Assembly: GCF_019837165.1 (NCBI RefSeq)
Contig: NZ_JAGYHC010000001.1
Location: 992,001-1,056,000 of the forward strand
Direction of reading: 5' to 3'
Length of the DNA: 64,000 bases
Source of the DNA: Virgibacillus sp. NKC19-3
Lineage (GTDB): Bacteria > Bacillota > Bacilli > Bacillales > Amphibacillaceae
Position 1 is the stretch's first letter. Each line of letters starts with the position of its first letter. Positions 45,001-52,502 of the stretch are shown here, piece by piece. The notes beneath the pieces were generated by a model. It had not been told where the DNA came from, ran no database searches, and saw only the letters and a list, made by a program, of their open reading frames with translations. Made by a program: the position numbers and the translations under genes.

Positions 45001-46466
45001 CAATAAAAGCCATTCAAATCTCTGCTAAGTTGCAGAAAATAGGAGTTCAACTGAAGGTAAAAGATCTTTTGAATAATCCTGTTTTAGGAGATGCATTGCA
45101 ATACATTACTCACATTGATACGAATAATAAACATGAATTTAAAACTGTGACAGGGGAATTTCCATTAACGCCTATTGCCGATTGGTTTGTAAATAGTGGT
45201 TTTAATAATATTCATTATTGGCACCAATCAATCAGCTTAAAATTTACTGAGAAAGTATCTGTAGACACCTTAGTTAAGAATATACAGATGATATATAAAT
45301 ATCATGATGGGTTAAGATTAAACTATAATCCTGAAAAAAATAATCTATTCTATAATAATAGAATAGATGAAAATGTTACTTCTTTCTATGATTTATCAAT
45401 TAAACCTTTCAATTCTTCAAAAGATATTATAAAAACAATAACAGAAGAGCATAAAAGTAGTTTCAACATTTACGAAAATCAGCTTTTTAAAGTTTTGATA
45501 TTTAAATTTAGTGATTCAATTATTTTGGTGATGATAGGACATCATTTAGTGGTAGACGTAGTTTCTTGGAAAGTAATCTTAGAAGATTTATACAGTATGA
45601 TGAAAAGTAATTCATATAGCCCCAGCAAATCAATGTCAATTAAAAATTGGTCTGAGTATATTGCGGAATCTGGAAATAGTGATGATTTAATCAAAAATAA
45701 CCATAATATTGCTTATCTTCATGGTTCTTTAAAAGTTGATTTTAATAAAGGTCAAGATTTATTAAGAAATAGTGAACTGATGAGTGCATCTATGAGTAGA
45801 AAAGAGACTGAATTACTATTAAAGGAAGCTAATATTGCCTATAATACAAATGCTTATCATCTATTAATCTCTAGTTTATTTCTTACAATTTACAAAAATG
45901 GATTAGGGCAAGATATGACCTTATTGTTAGAAGACCATGGAAGAACGAATTTAAAAGATGTAGATGTCTTGAGAACAGTAGGTTGGCTTACTTCAATTCA
46001 CCCAATTTCGTATAGTCTTAATAGCAAAAAGTCTCTAGCTACTTTATTAAAGGAAGTAAAAGAAATAATGATAAATTCGTCAAAACATTTTAATTTCCCT
46101 AATACTATTACTGATGAAGAATGCTTTATTTTGTTTAACTATTTAGGAGTGTTAAATGATAATGAAACGGCAAATCTGTTTGAAATAATTGAAATTGATA
46201 CAGGAGAAGATATAAGTATAGATAATCAGATGATTTCCCCAATTGAAATAAATGCATTTGTAAATAATAATAAATTAAAATTTAATGTCAGATATTCTAA
46301 GAATAAGTTTAATAGAACAACAATTAGTGATTTTTTAAACCGCTTGAAAATTGTACTTTTTGAAATTATAAGCCATTGTATAAGTCAACAGAGCATTGAA
46401 TATACTCCTTCCGACTTTGATACAATCAATTTAACTCAAGAAGAACTAGATTCATTATTTGAGTAA
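42048..46466 (+). CDS. NRPS starter-type module: C-A(Asn-like)-PCP-E
   Basis: 1472 aa, starting within the C domain with no upstream docking. The C domain has HHLIADG (His129, His130). The A domain (about 430-930) has TSGSTGKPKGV, FDLT at A4 and aligned code DLTKIGEIGK, close to the asparagine code DLTKLGEVGK. The PCP Ser985 is in GGDSI. The E domain has HHLVVDV (His1165, His1166, Asp1170) with Val1171 in place of the usual Gly, EDHGR and FNYLG. The prediction is N-acylation of Asn and epimerisation to D-Asn, exactly the prodrug cap made by ClbN-type modules, matching the peptidase at 37244. ATG 42048 follows AGAAGGTGAG. It is the last large gene of the cluster. Confidence 0.92.
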   Translation: MKNYDLTYPQKRVWYTEKIDPNTSINNLGGFVEIRGEFDPQKLKRAIEVLINNCSTFNIQIHEDDGVPYLYKESTDFSVEIMEFNSKNESIDWMKKNFKLPFKLDKSFLFHFNVIKINKSLGGYFIKLHHLIADGWSFQIITKTIANLYNKLLNKERIDESFFNNLNYDYKRRENEYLFSERFRKDEQFWSKSFSEKHYSYRRKNPSSYSINRGNRLKFKIDTEKSKKIDRLISKLGISANSFFVALFSVYFYKVTNINDITIGNPILNRLGKKEKKSIGMYTSTMPFRFTIDGKLDVNDFLKAVNKKLNSSIKHQQYPYQLLKTNQKSNEALFDVAVNYYNTSLINEINNHTIINHEFYNGVQWIPLEIIVKKWSNDCYELMLDYDITIYSEKKMKSMYYAMEYLINEFIDESNNQIDEFTLSKFNVRDNDKVKGLSYLSIIDMFENQAFLNPSKIAILDKKKYYTYFDLYEKVNSFASYLKNMGVGAGEKIAIKLNNSIETIVGILAVLKIGSAFIPIDIDIPKNRLRFIIQDSACDFLITKNYNDNNCELENMVTLIDIEKATDELNYNNKFENSNKNYFTQHSLAYIIYTSGSTGKPKGVMINHNNISNYIQWASSNYLNQEEKIETFAFYSNIGFDLTLTSIFVPLVTGNRISIYDSKSSIDSLKRIFVDNSTTVVKLTPSHLRLIDESSLINSKLRLLIVGGEHFSTSLAKRISEISNHTIRIVNEYGPTEATIGCIAHTYDFYLDNDITVPIGHPIPNTKAYILNEQLCEVEKGEVGFLFLGGLQLSSGYINNIQQNESRFINSPFLENEILFKTDDLCRIDSNDNIVYVGRKDRQVKVQGNRVELDEVEINLSKFVKNSEVFVQDFVEDNINFLVAFIETNELIDKDLLIDKLNSELPTYMLPKDLFTLDKFPITKNGKKDISKINQLYYTYSNSSKEDFKENNFEKKRLVLDVFQKVLDLEEINSNDNYFHLGGDSIKAIQISAKLQKIGVQLKVKDLLNNPVLGDALQYITHIDTNNKHEFKTVTGEFPLTPIADWFVNSGFNNIHYWHQSISLKFTEKVSVDTLVKNIQMIYKYHDGLRLNYNPEKNNLFYNNRIDENVTSFYDLSIKPFNSSKDIIKTITEEHKSSFNIYENQLFKVLIFKFSDSIILVMIGHHLVVDVVSWKVILEDLYSMMKSNSYSPSKSMSIKNWSEYIAESGNSDDLIKNNHNIAYLHGSLKVDFNKGQDLLRNSELMSASMSRKETELLLKEANIAYNTNAYHLLISSLFLTIYKNGLGQDMTLLLEDHGRTNLKDVDVLRTVGWLTSIHPISYSLNSKKSLATLLKEVKEIMINSSKHFNFPNTITDEECFILFNYLGVLNDNETANLFEIIEIDTGEDISIDNQMISPIEINAFVNNNKLKFNVRYSKNKFNRTTISDFLNRLKIVLFEIISHCISQQSIEYTPSDFDTINLTQEELDSLFE

Positions 46467-46952
46467 CTGATTTGATTATGCATAAGTGTTTAGGTTATAT
46501 TTTAAAATAGGAATTAAATGATGTAATAGCATGTTAAATAAAAAAATTAATATATTAAAGCTAAGGATTCAATGTAAATTTTACTCAAAATAATGAAGAC
46601 TGCATATGACATGGGAAAATGGATATACAATAGGTCTTTTGGATATTGAGTTAGTATGTAGTGAGTTTGATTTAGGAGATGAGCAAAATCCTACTTGACG
46701 AATTGCTCGTTTTCAGGTGAATTATGTGTGTAGACTTAAAAACTTCTCATGATTGAGTACGGCGGATGAATTTAACCACTTGCACGGTCTTTTTTTAACG
46801 CCTTTTGCGGGGAAATGTACCACTTATTGCGGAGCATTTTACCATACAGATAAAGAAAGCTCCGAATATGGTATGCTAAAAAACATATAAGTAGTAATTC
46901 TGGATTTTTAATCTGAAAATTGTATTTATTATATGGAAAGGGGGTGACAAAT
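46467..46952 (+). other. Intergenic with IS-end remnant
   Basis: About 0.5 kb between the last NRPS and the second small peptide. It holds no supported gene. The segment 46801-46844 is two adjacent 22-bp imperfect direct repeats (listed separately) and is less AT-rich than its flanks. The strong site GAAAGGGGGTGAC for the small peptide is at the right end. Confidence 0.45.
46801..46844 (+). repeat. Two adjacent 22-bp direct repeats, IS21-end-like
   Basis: Units 46801-46822 and 46823-46844 agree at about 16 of 22 positions and both end in TTGCGG-type and TACCA-type blocks. IS21-family elements carry tandem repeats of about this size at their ends, so this may be an orphan IS terminus. The element interior is not present here. 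Confidence 0.4.
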
Positions 46953-47087
46953 TTGGGGAAAAATCAAATTATTAGTAAAATGAAATACGTGATTTCAAAG
47001 GTTAGTACAGATGAAAAAGGGATTTCTTGCAGAGAAGGATATAAAACTATCTCTACTCAATCTCCACCAGCTAAAGGGATTACCTAG
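46953..47087 (+). CDS. Small peptide (44 aa), conserved-leader family, copy 2
   Basis: TTG start at 46953 behind GGAAAGGGGGTGAC. Its first ~23 residues (MGKNQIISKMKYVISKVSTD then EKG) match the peptide at 32177; the tail differs and contains Cys in SCREGY and a Pro-rich end. Silent third-position differences in the shared half support coding. A hairpin with the same 12-bp stem as that of copy 1 begins 18 nt after the stop. Copies 1 and 2 flank the segment with the FkbH-type, BtrH-like, peptidase/exporter and Asn-module genes. Possible roles are a signalling peptide, a modified-peptide precursor or a bacteriocin; none is shown. Confidence 0.62.
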   Translation: MGKNQIISKMKYVISKVSTDEKGISCREGYKTISTQSPPAKGIT

Positions 47088-47104
47088 TACATGATTTTAT
47101 TCAG

Positions 47105-47133
47105 CTAGCCAATTCATATTTTGAATTGGCTAG
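47105..47133 (+). terminator. Hairpin after small peptide 2
   Basis: Stem CTAGCCAATTCA / TGAATTGGCTAG around a 5-nt T-rich loop, 18 nt after the peptide stop. The stem is the same as the one at 32337-32365. The downstream sequence is only moderately T-rich. Confidence 0.6.
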
Positions 47134-47320
47134 ACCACCATTTTAATTAGAAGACATTTTTAGTGCAATGAATTTCATTGTTTATGTTTAATACATTGGC
47201 ACGCAAATTTTCAAAGCCACTAAATTGTATACTGTATCAAAATGCATAATTCCTAAATTTTACTCTTTCCTAATATGCAAGAAAAAAACGCCATTGTTAA
47301 GATTTTATTTCACTCTGCAG

Positions 47321-47470
47321 TTAATTCTTTTTTATTCTTTTATGAGTAAACGAAAAAAATTTTTGCTTTCTTTTCCAGCTTTTCATTAATTTGTGATAAA
47401 ATTTTTCGTCATTTATTTCTTGTCTGTTTAAATTGACAAGCTGTTCAAAATTTAAAGATTTCGGTTGCAA
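47321..47470 (-). CDS. Small basic protein, FbpB-like (49 aa)
   Basis: On the minus strand, a TTG at 47470 follows AGAAAGGAGAATTTAAA, a good site. The 49-aa product is very basic (SWKRKQKFFS, KRIKKN tail) and begins PKSLNFEQLVNLNRQEI. That opening resembles small Fur-regulated basic proteins (FbpA/FbpB) of Bacillus, which have an FxELVxxNKxEI-type start. In B. subtilis these act in the iron-sparing response with the sRNA FsrA. The upstream side is replaced by the truncated istA about 20 bp before the start, so its own promoter and any Fur box are lost or lie in the IS. The family call is tentative. Confidence 0.45.
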   Translation of the reverse strand: MQPKSLNFEQLVNLNRQEINDEKFYHKLMKSWKRKQKFFSFTHKRIKKN

Positions 47471-47499
47471 TTTAAATTCTCCTTTCTAAATTTTATATT

Positions 47500-48819
47500 T
47501 CTGGACTGAAAGTTGGTGAAAGTACAGTTCGTCGTCATGTAGGAGAAATACGTAAAGAATACAATATTCCTAAAACAACTAGTAAGCGAGTATATGAAGC
47601 TATTCCGGATTTACCAATGGGTTTTCAAGCACAAGTAGACTTTGGCCAATGTTGGCAAAAAAATGCTCAAGGTCAATCCGTTAAACTCTATGTAGTTGCG
47701 TTTGTCCTTTCTCATTCCAGATATAAATACATGGAATGGTTGAATCACCCTTTTACTACAAGAGATCTTATAAATGCACATGAAAATGCATTCCGTGCAT
47801 TTGGCGGAAAACCGAAGGAGATGGTTTATGACCAGGATAACATTATTATCGTAAGTGAGAACAATGGGGATATTATCTATACAAAGCAATTTGAGTCCTA
47901 TCGTAATGACGAGAGATTTCAGGTTTATGCTTGTCGAGGTTTTGACCCTGAAAGCAAAGGAAAGATTGAAAATGTGATTGGATTTATTAAGAAAAACTTT
48001 GCAAAGCACCGTCTGTTTACGAATTTAGATGACTGGAATGAACAAGGAAGGTTATGGCTTGAGCGCAGGGGAAACGGTAAGATGCACAATACCACAAAGA
48101 AAAGACCGGTCGAAGTTTTCCAAGAGGAAAAACAGTATCTACGACCAGTCAGGCAGCTTATCTCGGTACCAGCCAATGATAAGCAAACATATTTAAACTC
48201 AGATTCAAGTATAACAAGGGTTGTGCGAAAGGACAATACTATTTTATACAAAGCTAATCGGTACTCTGTACCGTTAGGTACGTATAGCAATTTCGGTAAG
48301 GATGTTCAATTACGAATTCAAGAAAACACACTACGTATAATTGACTCCGAAACAGGAGAAATAATTGGCGTACATGAGATTTCAAATCAAAAAGGAGCAT
48401 TAATTCAAGAACGTGCTCATAAAAGGGATCGTTCAAAAGGTATACCCGCATACATCGAAAGTACGGCTGATAAATTTGAAGATAAATCATTAGCTCTACA
48501 CTATTTAAAAGAGATAAAAAGTCAATATCCAAGATACGTACGAGATCAACTCCAGCTAATAAATGAGCTGTGGGAAAGGTTCCCATGGGATTATATAAAC
48601 CAAGCACTCCCATTGTGTGTTGAACAAAAGTTTTATAGCGCGTCGGAATTTCATGACATGGTAAATCATTTAATAGCCCAGAGACCAGTCGAAATGCCCA
48701 AACCAGTGAGCAAAATACAAGCATTACATCACGAATCATCGCATTTATTAGATGTAAAGCCTCCCACAAGAGAGTTATCCGTATACATGGAAATCATGGA
48801 GGGAGGTGATTCTTCATGA
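47500..48819 (+). pseudogene. istA: IS21 transposase IstA, N-terminus missing
   Basis: The frame is open from 47476 and homologous from about 47500 (GESTVRRHVGEIRKEYNIP), well upstream of the first ATG at 47617, so at least the N-terminal HTH that binds the IS ends is lost. The catalytic DDE core is visible: QAQVDFGQCW for the first Asp, PKEMVYDQDN for the second, and PESKGKIENVIGFIKKNF for the Glu. Intact IstA proteins are about 480-520 aa; about 440 remain here. It ends in ATGA, overlapping istB. It is transcribed toward the core chromosome. It probably cannot transpose alone. Confidence 0.85.
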
Positions 48820-49580
48820 GTTCGTATAAGGAGCTAGAAGCAATCCTTCGGACGTTACGATTCGTTGAAACGTCCGAACACTTACCGGAGCTGATAAAGA
48901 AGGCGGAAACTCAGGCCCAATCGTATACGCAATTTCTATTAGATATAATGTCTTATGAACAGAAAAGGCGGAAAGAAAGGGTAATTGAAAAACGCTTGAA
49001 ATGGGCTACATTCCCTACCTATAAGACATTAGATGAATTTTCATTACGCGAACAACCGTCTTTAAAGAAAATACAATTCCATCAACTAACTGATTTAACA
49101 TGGTTAGATCAACTTTACAATCTAATTCTTTTAGGACCAACTGGCGTCGGCAAAACCCACCTAGCCATCGGCCTAGGAATAAAAGCAATTCACGAAGGAT
49201 ATAAAGTTACATTCATATCCATGGGAGAACTAATCCATGTACTGAAGACAGAAGAAATAACGCGTAAATCCCAGATACGACTAAAAAGGATTCGAAACTC
49301 TAACTTGGTAATTATAGATGATCTTATGTTTATGGCAATGGACCAACGAGAAGCGAACCTTTTCTTTCATCTGGTAAACGATTTATACAATCAATCATCG
49401 ATAATATTAACATCAAATAAAGGCCCTAGTGATTGGGGTGAATTGTTAGGAGATCCAGCGATTACCGCAGCAATATTAGATAGAATCATTCATCGAGCTG
49501 AGGTAATTCAATTAGGAGGCGACAGCTATAGATTAAAACACAGAAGCTCAATATTTGATAACAAAACTGTTCAAAATTAA
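48816..49580 (+). CDS. istB: IS21 helper ATPase IstB
   Basis: 254 aa, a typical IstB length. IstB is the AAA+ helper that activates IstA and selects target DNA. Walker A is LLGPTGVGKTH and Walker B is NLVIIDDLMF, followed by a sensor region TSNKGPSDW and a C-terminal arginine-rich IIHRAEVIQLGGDSYRLK typical of the family. Its ATG overlaps the istA stop (ATGA) behind GGAGGTGATTCTTC. The reading frame looks intact, unlike its partner. It is distinct from the second istB remnant at 49980-50529. Confidence 0.9.
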   Translation: MSSYKELEAILRTLRFVETSEHLPELIKKAETQAQSYTQFLLDIMSYEQKRRKERVIEKRLKWATFPTYKTLDEFSLREQPSLKKIQFHQLTDLTWLDQLYNLILLGPTGVGKTHLAIGLGIKAIHEGYKVTFISMGELIHVLKTEEITRKSQIRLKRIRNSNLVIIDDLMFMAMDQREANLFFHLVNDLYNQSSIILTSNKGPSDWGELLGDPAITAAILDRIIHRAEVIQLGGDSYRLKHRSSIFDNKTVQN

Positions 49581-49642
49581 TGAGCAAAAAGTGTTCAATT
49601 TAACTTGACGGTTACACACGTAACCTTCAATAGCTTTGATGG

Positions 49643-49945
49643 TCAGTTGGATGTTTTCTGATCTTTCGTGTCCGTAACTCGTTCTAACGGATGAGCTTCT
49701 CCTTTTTTTAAATAACGATTCAGTTTTGGCATGGACTTACTCCAGAAATGATAGCCCAATCCATCGATAATCTGCTTCATTTCACGGAAAGTAGACTCGA
49801 TTTTGAAACGATGCCCATATAGCTCAATGATATCCGTAGCTGCAAGCGCTTGATCGGTGCTTACCAGAATTGCTGACCTTTCGCCATAACGGACTAAAAC
49901 AAAGCGCAGTTGTATTTTGCAAGGGAAAAGTACATAAGATTGCAA
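49643..49945 (-). pseudogene. IS4-type DDE transposase fragment
   Basis: About 100 codons on the minus strand keep only the C-terminal part of a transposase: YGERSAILVSTD, then YGHRFKIESTFREMK, which matches the Y-x2-R-x3-E-x6-K signature of IS4-like transposases, including the catalytic Glu. The rest of the gene (first two Asp residues) is absent. It is wedged between the IS21 right end and another istB remnant, so it is a dead relic. Confidence 0.75.
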
Positions 49946-49979
49946 TGAAAATATACATAAGCTTGCCAGCCTAATTTAA

Positions 49980-50529
49980 TCAGTTATTTCTCGATAATGC
50001 ATGGGTGATTCTAAAACTATCACCAGTAAAATTCAATATGTGCGCATGATGAATAACGCGATCTACAAGTGCTGCTGTTAATCTGGAGTCTCCGAAAATA
50101 CGATTCCACTGACTGAATTCCAAATTGGACGTAATAATAAGACTTTTCTGTTCATACCAGGCAGAGATTAGCTGAAAGAAGAGTTCAGCACCTTCGGTGG
50201 TAAAAGGGACGTATCCCATTTCGTCCAAAATGATGAGATCAACATTTCTGAATTTACTTTGGAAAGCTCCCAGCTTATCCCCTTTCCAAGATTTTCCAGG
50301 TTCCCCACCAAATCAGATACACGGTAAAACCTTACTTCCACTCCTATCTTGCATGCCTCATAGCCGATGGCAGTAGCTAAATGTGTTTTTCCTGTACCTG
50401 GCGATCCCGTTAAAATTAGATTTTCTTTTGCTTGAATAAAATGTAGCCTCTCCAGTTCTTTCGCATCTATTCGGGGAGGAAAGTGAATTTGGTCGTGCCA
50501 TTGAAAAGAAGAAAGAGACTTTTCTTGAA
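49980..50529 (-). pseudogene. istB: Second IS21-type istB, truncated and frameshifted
   Basis: On the minus strand the N-terminal part (from about 50529) reads KELERLHFIQAKENLILTG and Walker A GSPGTGKTH. The C-terminal part (from 50228 down) reads DEMGYVPFTTEGAELFF through IHHAHILNFTGDSF. The two halves are in different frames; the break falls near a run of four G (50279-50282 on the + strand as C). Adding one G gives a continuous GDKLGAFQSKFRNVDLIILD. The 5' end is cut by the IS3-type element. No istA partner is present. Confidence 0.8.
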
Positions 50530-50582
50530 GTGATATGCTCCCTTTATAGTAGACAGAGAAAAAATAAAAATTCTCTCCTATT

Positions 50583-51179
50583 ATGAAGGGAGTATTTTTT
50601 ATGTCTAAAAGAGCGACCAGACATGAACTGGAGGAACGAATTCAAGTAGTTCGGCAAGTATTAGACAAGAGGAGATCTATAAGTACTATAGCTCGAGAAC
50701 ATGAAACCAATGCGGACACGATTAAAAGATGGGTCCGTCAATATCAGGCTGATGGAGTGGATGGCTTGAAAGAATCAAGAAACTGGAGACCCTATTCTGC
50801 GGAATTAAAACAACAAGCTGTCGAGTTTTATCTGTATAAAGGAGGGAGCCTAGAAAGCACATGTAACCAATTTCATATTTCGTCCCGATCGGTTTTACAA
50901 CGTTGGATTAACCATTATACTAGTGGAAAAGGGATTACATCCACGAGTAAAGGAAGCGTTAAAATGAGCGGAGGACGTAAAACCACATTCAAAGAACGGA
51001 TAGAGATTGTCCAATATGCGATTGCCAATGATTCCAATTATCATCAAGCAGCGGAGAAGTATAAAGTCTCCTATCAACAAGTTTATAATTGGGTTCGTAA
51101 ATACCAGAAAGATGGCGAACAAACTCTTCAGGATCGTCGCGGGAAGACATTAGAAACCAAGCCGAATCTGTATCATTGA
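50583..51179 (+). CDS. IS3-family OrfA-like protein (IS150 type), OrfB missing
   Basis: 198 aa with two helix-turn-helix repeats: one around ISTIAREHETNADTIKRW and VRQYQADGVDGLK, the other around YHQAAEKYKVSYQQVYNW and VRKYQKDGEQTL. This is the layout of IS150-type OrfA, which binds the IS ends. The ATG (50601) or a start at 50583 follows GAAGGGAG. The usual OrfB with the DDE core is absent downstream; the C-terminus after DRRGKT is abrupt and lacks the leucine zipper. It is probably a non-functional residue of the element. Confidence 0.75.
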   Translation: MKGVFFMSKRATRHELEERIQVVRQVLDKRRSISTIAREHETNADTIKRWVRQYQADGVDGLKESRNWRPYSAELKQQAVEFYLYKGGSLESTCNQFHISSRSVLQRWINHYTSGKGITSTSKGSVKMSGGRKTTFKERIEIVQYAIANDSNYHQAAEKYKVSYQQVYNWVRKYQKDGEQTLQDRRGKTLETKPNLYH

Positions 51180-51964
51180 AGTGGTGACACCCAATTGATC
51201 CGAGCGCAGCAACAAGCCGATAATAACAATAATAAACCACTTGTAGGTGGCTTCTCTGGAAAAGCAGGGACGAAATGCACGTAAGATAGAATCGATATAT
51301 TTTAACATAGGTATGGTCAATCGTCTGAAAATAGGATAAACTATTTCATATTACCCTTTCAGCGATCTGATCTCCTTTGTGGTATGGGAACCTTAGGTTA
51401 TCAGCATATTCGACAGAAAGGGTTATTTTTCCTGCAAAAAGACAGAGAACTTTTCACTGTCCAGTTATATTTCATAATCAATTGTATTAATCAAAATTAT
51501 TATTTGAATATTCATTTTATATTTTCTTTGAAGTTGGTTTTATTGAAGCATTTAATAAATAATAACATTAAAATATTGAAATATTGACAGTTTGTATTAT
51601 ACCAATACAGTGATAGTGAATTCTGAAGAGTTGTGTGAAAATGAGTAATGTCTGTTTGTCTGTATTAATGGAAGAAACTAATCAATAGTATGATAGCAGT
51701 GATGCTTTGGGAACACCCAATTGATATATCATCATATCTCTTCCCTTTCCATTTGCAGATGCACTTATTCTAACTCACAGCAACTATTTGGTCTAATAAC
51801 ATATCGTGATAAGTTATATTAATCTTTTCCATCCTATTTTTAAGCGTAATGGATATCGGCGAAGCCATCCGGTTTAAAGTCTGCGTGTATATCAATTGCA
51901 ATTATACACGTAGGGGTATATAGTAAATGTGAGTATGATTGTTTTATAGAAAGGAGTACCCACC
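51180..51964 (+). other. Intergenic after IS residues; operator at right end
   Basis: About 0.8 kb. The first ~80 bp look like left-over IS sequence. The middle is AT-rich with a 67-codon open frame (51384-51587) that I do not accept as a gene. The right end holds the cstR promoter region and the inverted-repeat operator at 51903-51920. Confidence 0.45.
51903..51920 (+). promoter_or_regulatory. CstR/CsoR-type operator
   Basis: TATACAC, 4 nt, GGGTATA: an inverted repeat with one mismatch, 44 bp before the cstR start. It has the AT-flanked, G-tract form of known CsoR/CstR operators. An exact-palindrome version of the same site occurs at 56516-56533. Autoregulation of cstR is inferred. Confidence 0.65.
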
Positions 51965-52225
51965 ATGGACTATGATGATCAGGTGAAAAATAGAGTGAAA
52001 CGTATTGAGGGACAAGTCAGAGGACTCTTAAAAGCAATGGATGAGGGCAAAGAATGTCGTGATGTAGTGAATCAGATGTCTGCTGCCAGAAATGCGCTTG
52101 ATCGTGCAATCGCATTAATTGTCAGCAGAAATCTGGAGAAGTGCATTCGTGAAGAGGAGGAGCCTGGTGAAAGTACGGAAGATAATATAAAGGAAGCGGT
52201 AAATCTGCTTGTTAAAAGTCGGTAA
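51965..52225 (+). CDS. cstR: CstR-type persulfide-sensing repressor (CsoR family)
   Basis: 86 aa, all-helical DUF156/CsoR-FrmR family. The two conserved cysteines are Cys31 (KECRD) and Cys60 (NLEKC), the same positions as in S. aureus CstR. The copper-site His four residues before the second Cys is Asn56, so a copper sensor is unlikely and a persulfide/sulfane sulfur sensor is favoured. ATG 51965 follows AAAGGAGTACC. The presumed target genes include the CstB-like enzyme at 53324. When its cysteines form sulfur cross-links it would leave the operator. Confidence 0.82.
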   Translation: MDYDDQVKNRVKRIEGQVRGLLKAMDEGKECRDVVNQMSAARNALDRAIALIVSRNLEKCIREEEEPGESTEDNIKEAVNLLVKSR

Positions 52226-52269
52226 CCAGGTTCCGGAGATAAAAGAGCATCCCCAAATAAATATTAGAT

Positions 52270-52311
52270 AAGCAATGGAGGATTCGTTTGACGCGCCTTG
52301 ATTGCTTTTTT
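52270..52311 (+). terminator. Rho-independent terminator after cstR
   Basis: Stem AAGCAATGGAGG / CCTTGATTGCTT (52270-52281 with 52296-52307, two mismatches) ending in a T-run. A near copy is at 56587-56632. Confidence 0.75.
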
Positions 52312-52328
52312 TCTTTCCAAGAAAGTAT

Positions 52329-52361
52329 ATTCATCAAATTTTCACAATAAGGGTGTACCAT
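52329..52361 (+). promoter_or_regulatory. Activator-type promoter 1 (before sortase)
   Basis: ATTCATC-AAAT-TTTCACA, then 9 nt, then TACCAT as -10. Two 7-mers repeat every 11 bp where a -35 box should be, as in promoters activated by OmpR-family regulators. Same geometry as the four other sites in this region. Confidence 0.65.
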
Positions 52362-52502
52362 AGATAGAAACGAGATTTTAAAAATAATAACCGAACTCTT
52401 CCATGATAGATAACATAATTTGCGGAAAATAGAATGGAATTAACTATATATGAACCAAAAGTATACACTATAAATCTTATTTTAATTGGAAGAGGTGATA
52501 AG

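Larger units (their letters stand above)
47500..49616 (+). mobile_element. IS21-family element, 5'-truncated
   Basis: It contains istA (5' end missing) and an intact-looking istB, overlapping by ATGA. The right end is preserved: TGTTCAATTTAACTTGACGG then TTACA at about 49616, the expected kind of IS21 terminus. The left terminus and the istA N-terminal HTH are missing and sequence near 47490-47500 switches into the FbpB-like gene's upstream region. Confidence 0.8.

Noticed and set aside
1-46500. CRISPR-like array suggested by many repeats
   Set aside because: The repeats are long coding blocks in PKS/NRPS genes; no short spaced repeats were seen.
47925-48769. Two minus-strand open frames of 121 and 171 codons
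   Set aside because: Antisense to the istA transposase; the + strand has all conserved motifs.
51384-51587. 67-codon open frame after the IS3-type residue
   Set aside because: Hydrophobic/AT-rich low-complexity translation, no ribosome site, sits in a decayed region.
51965-52225. Copper sensor CsoR
   Set aside because: The copper-ligating His position is Asn and the neighbours are sulfur genes, not copper exporters.
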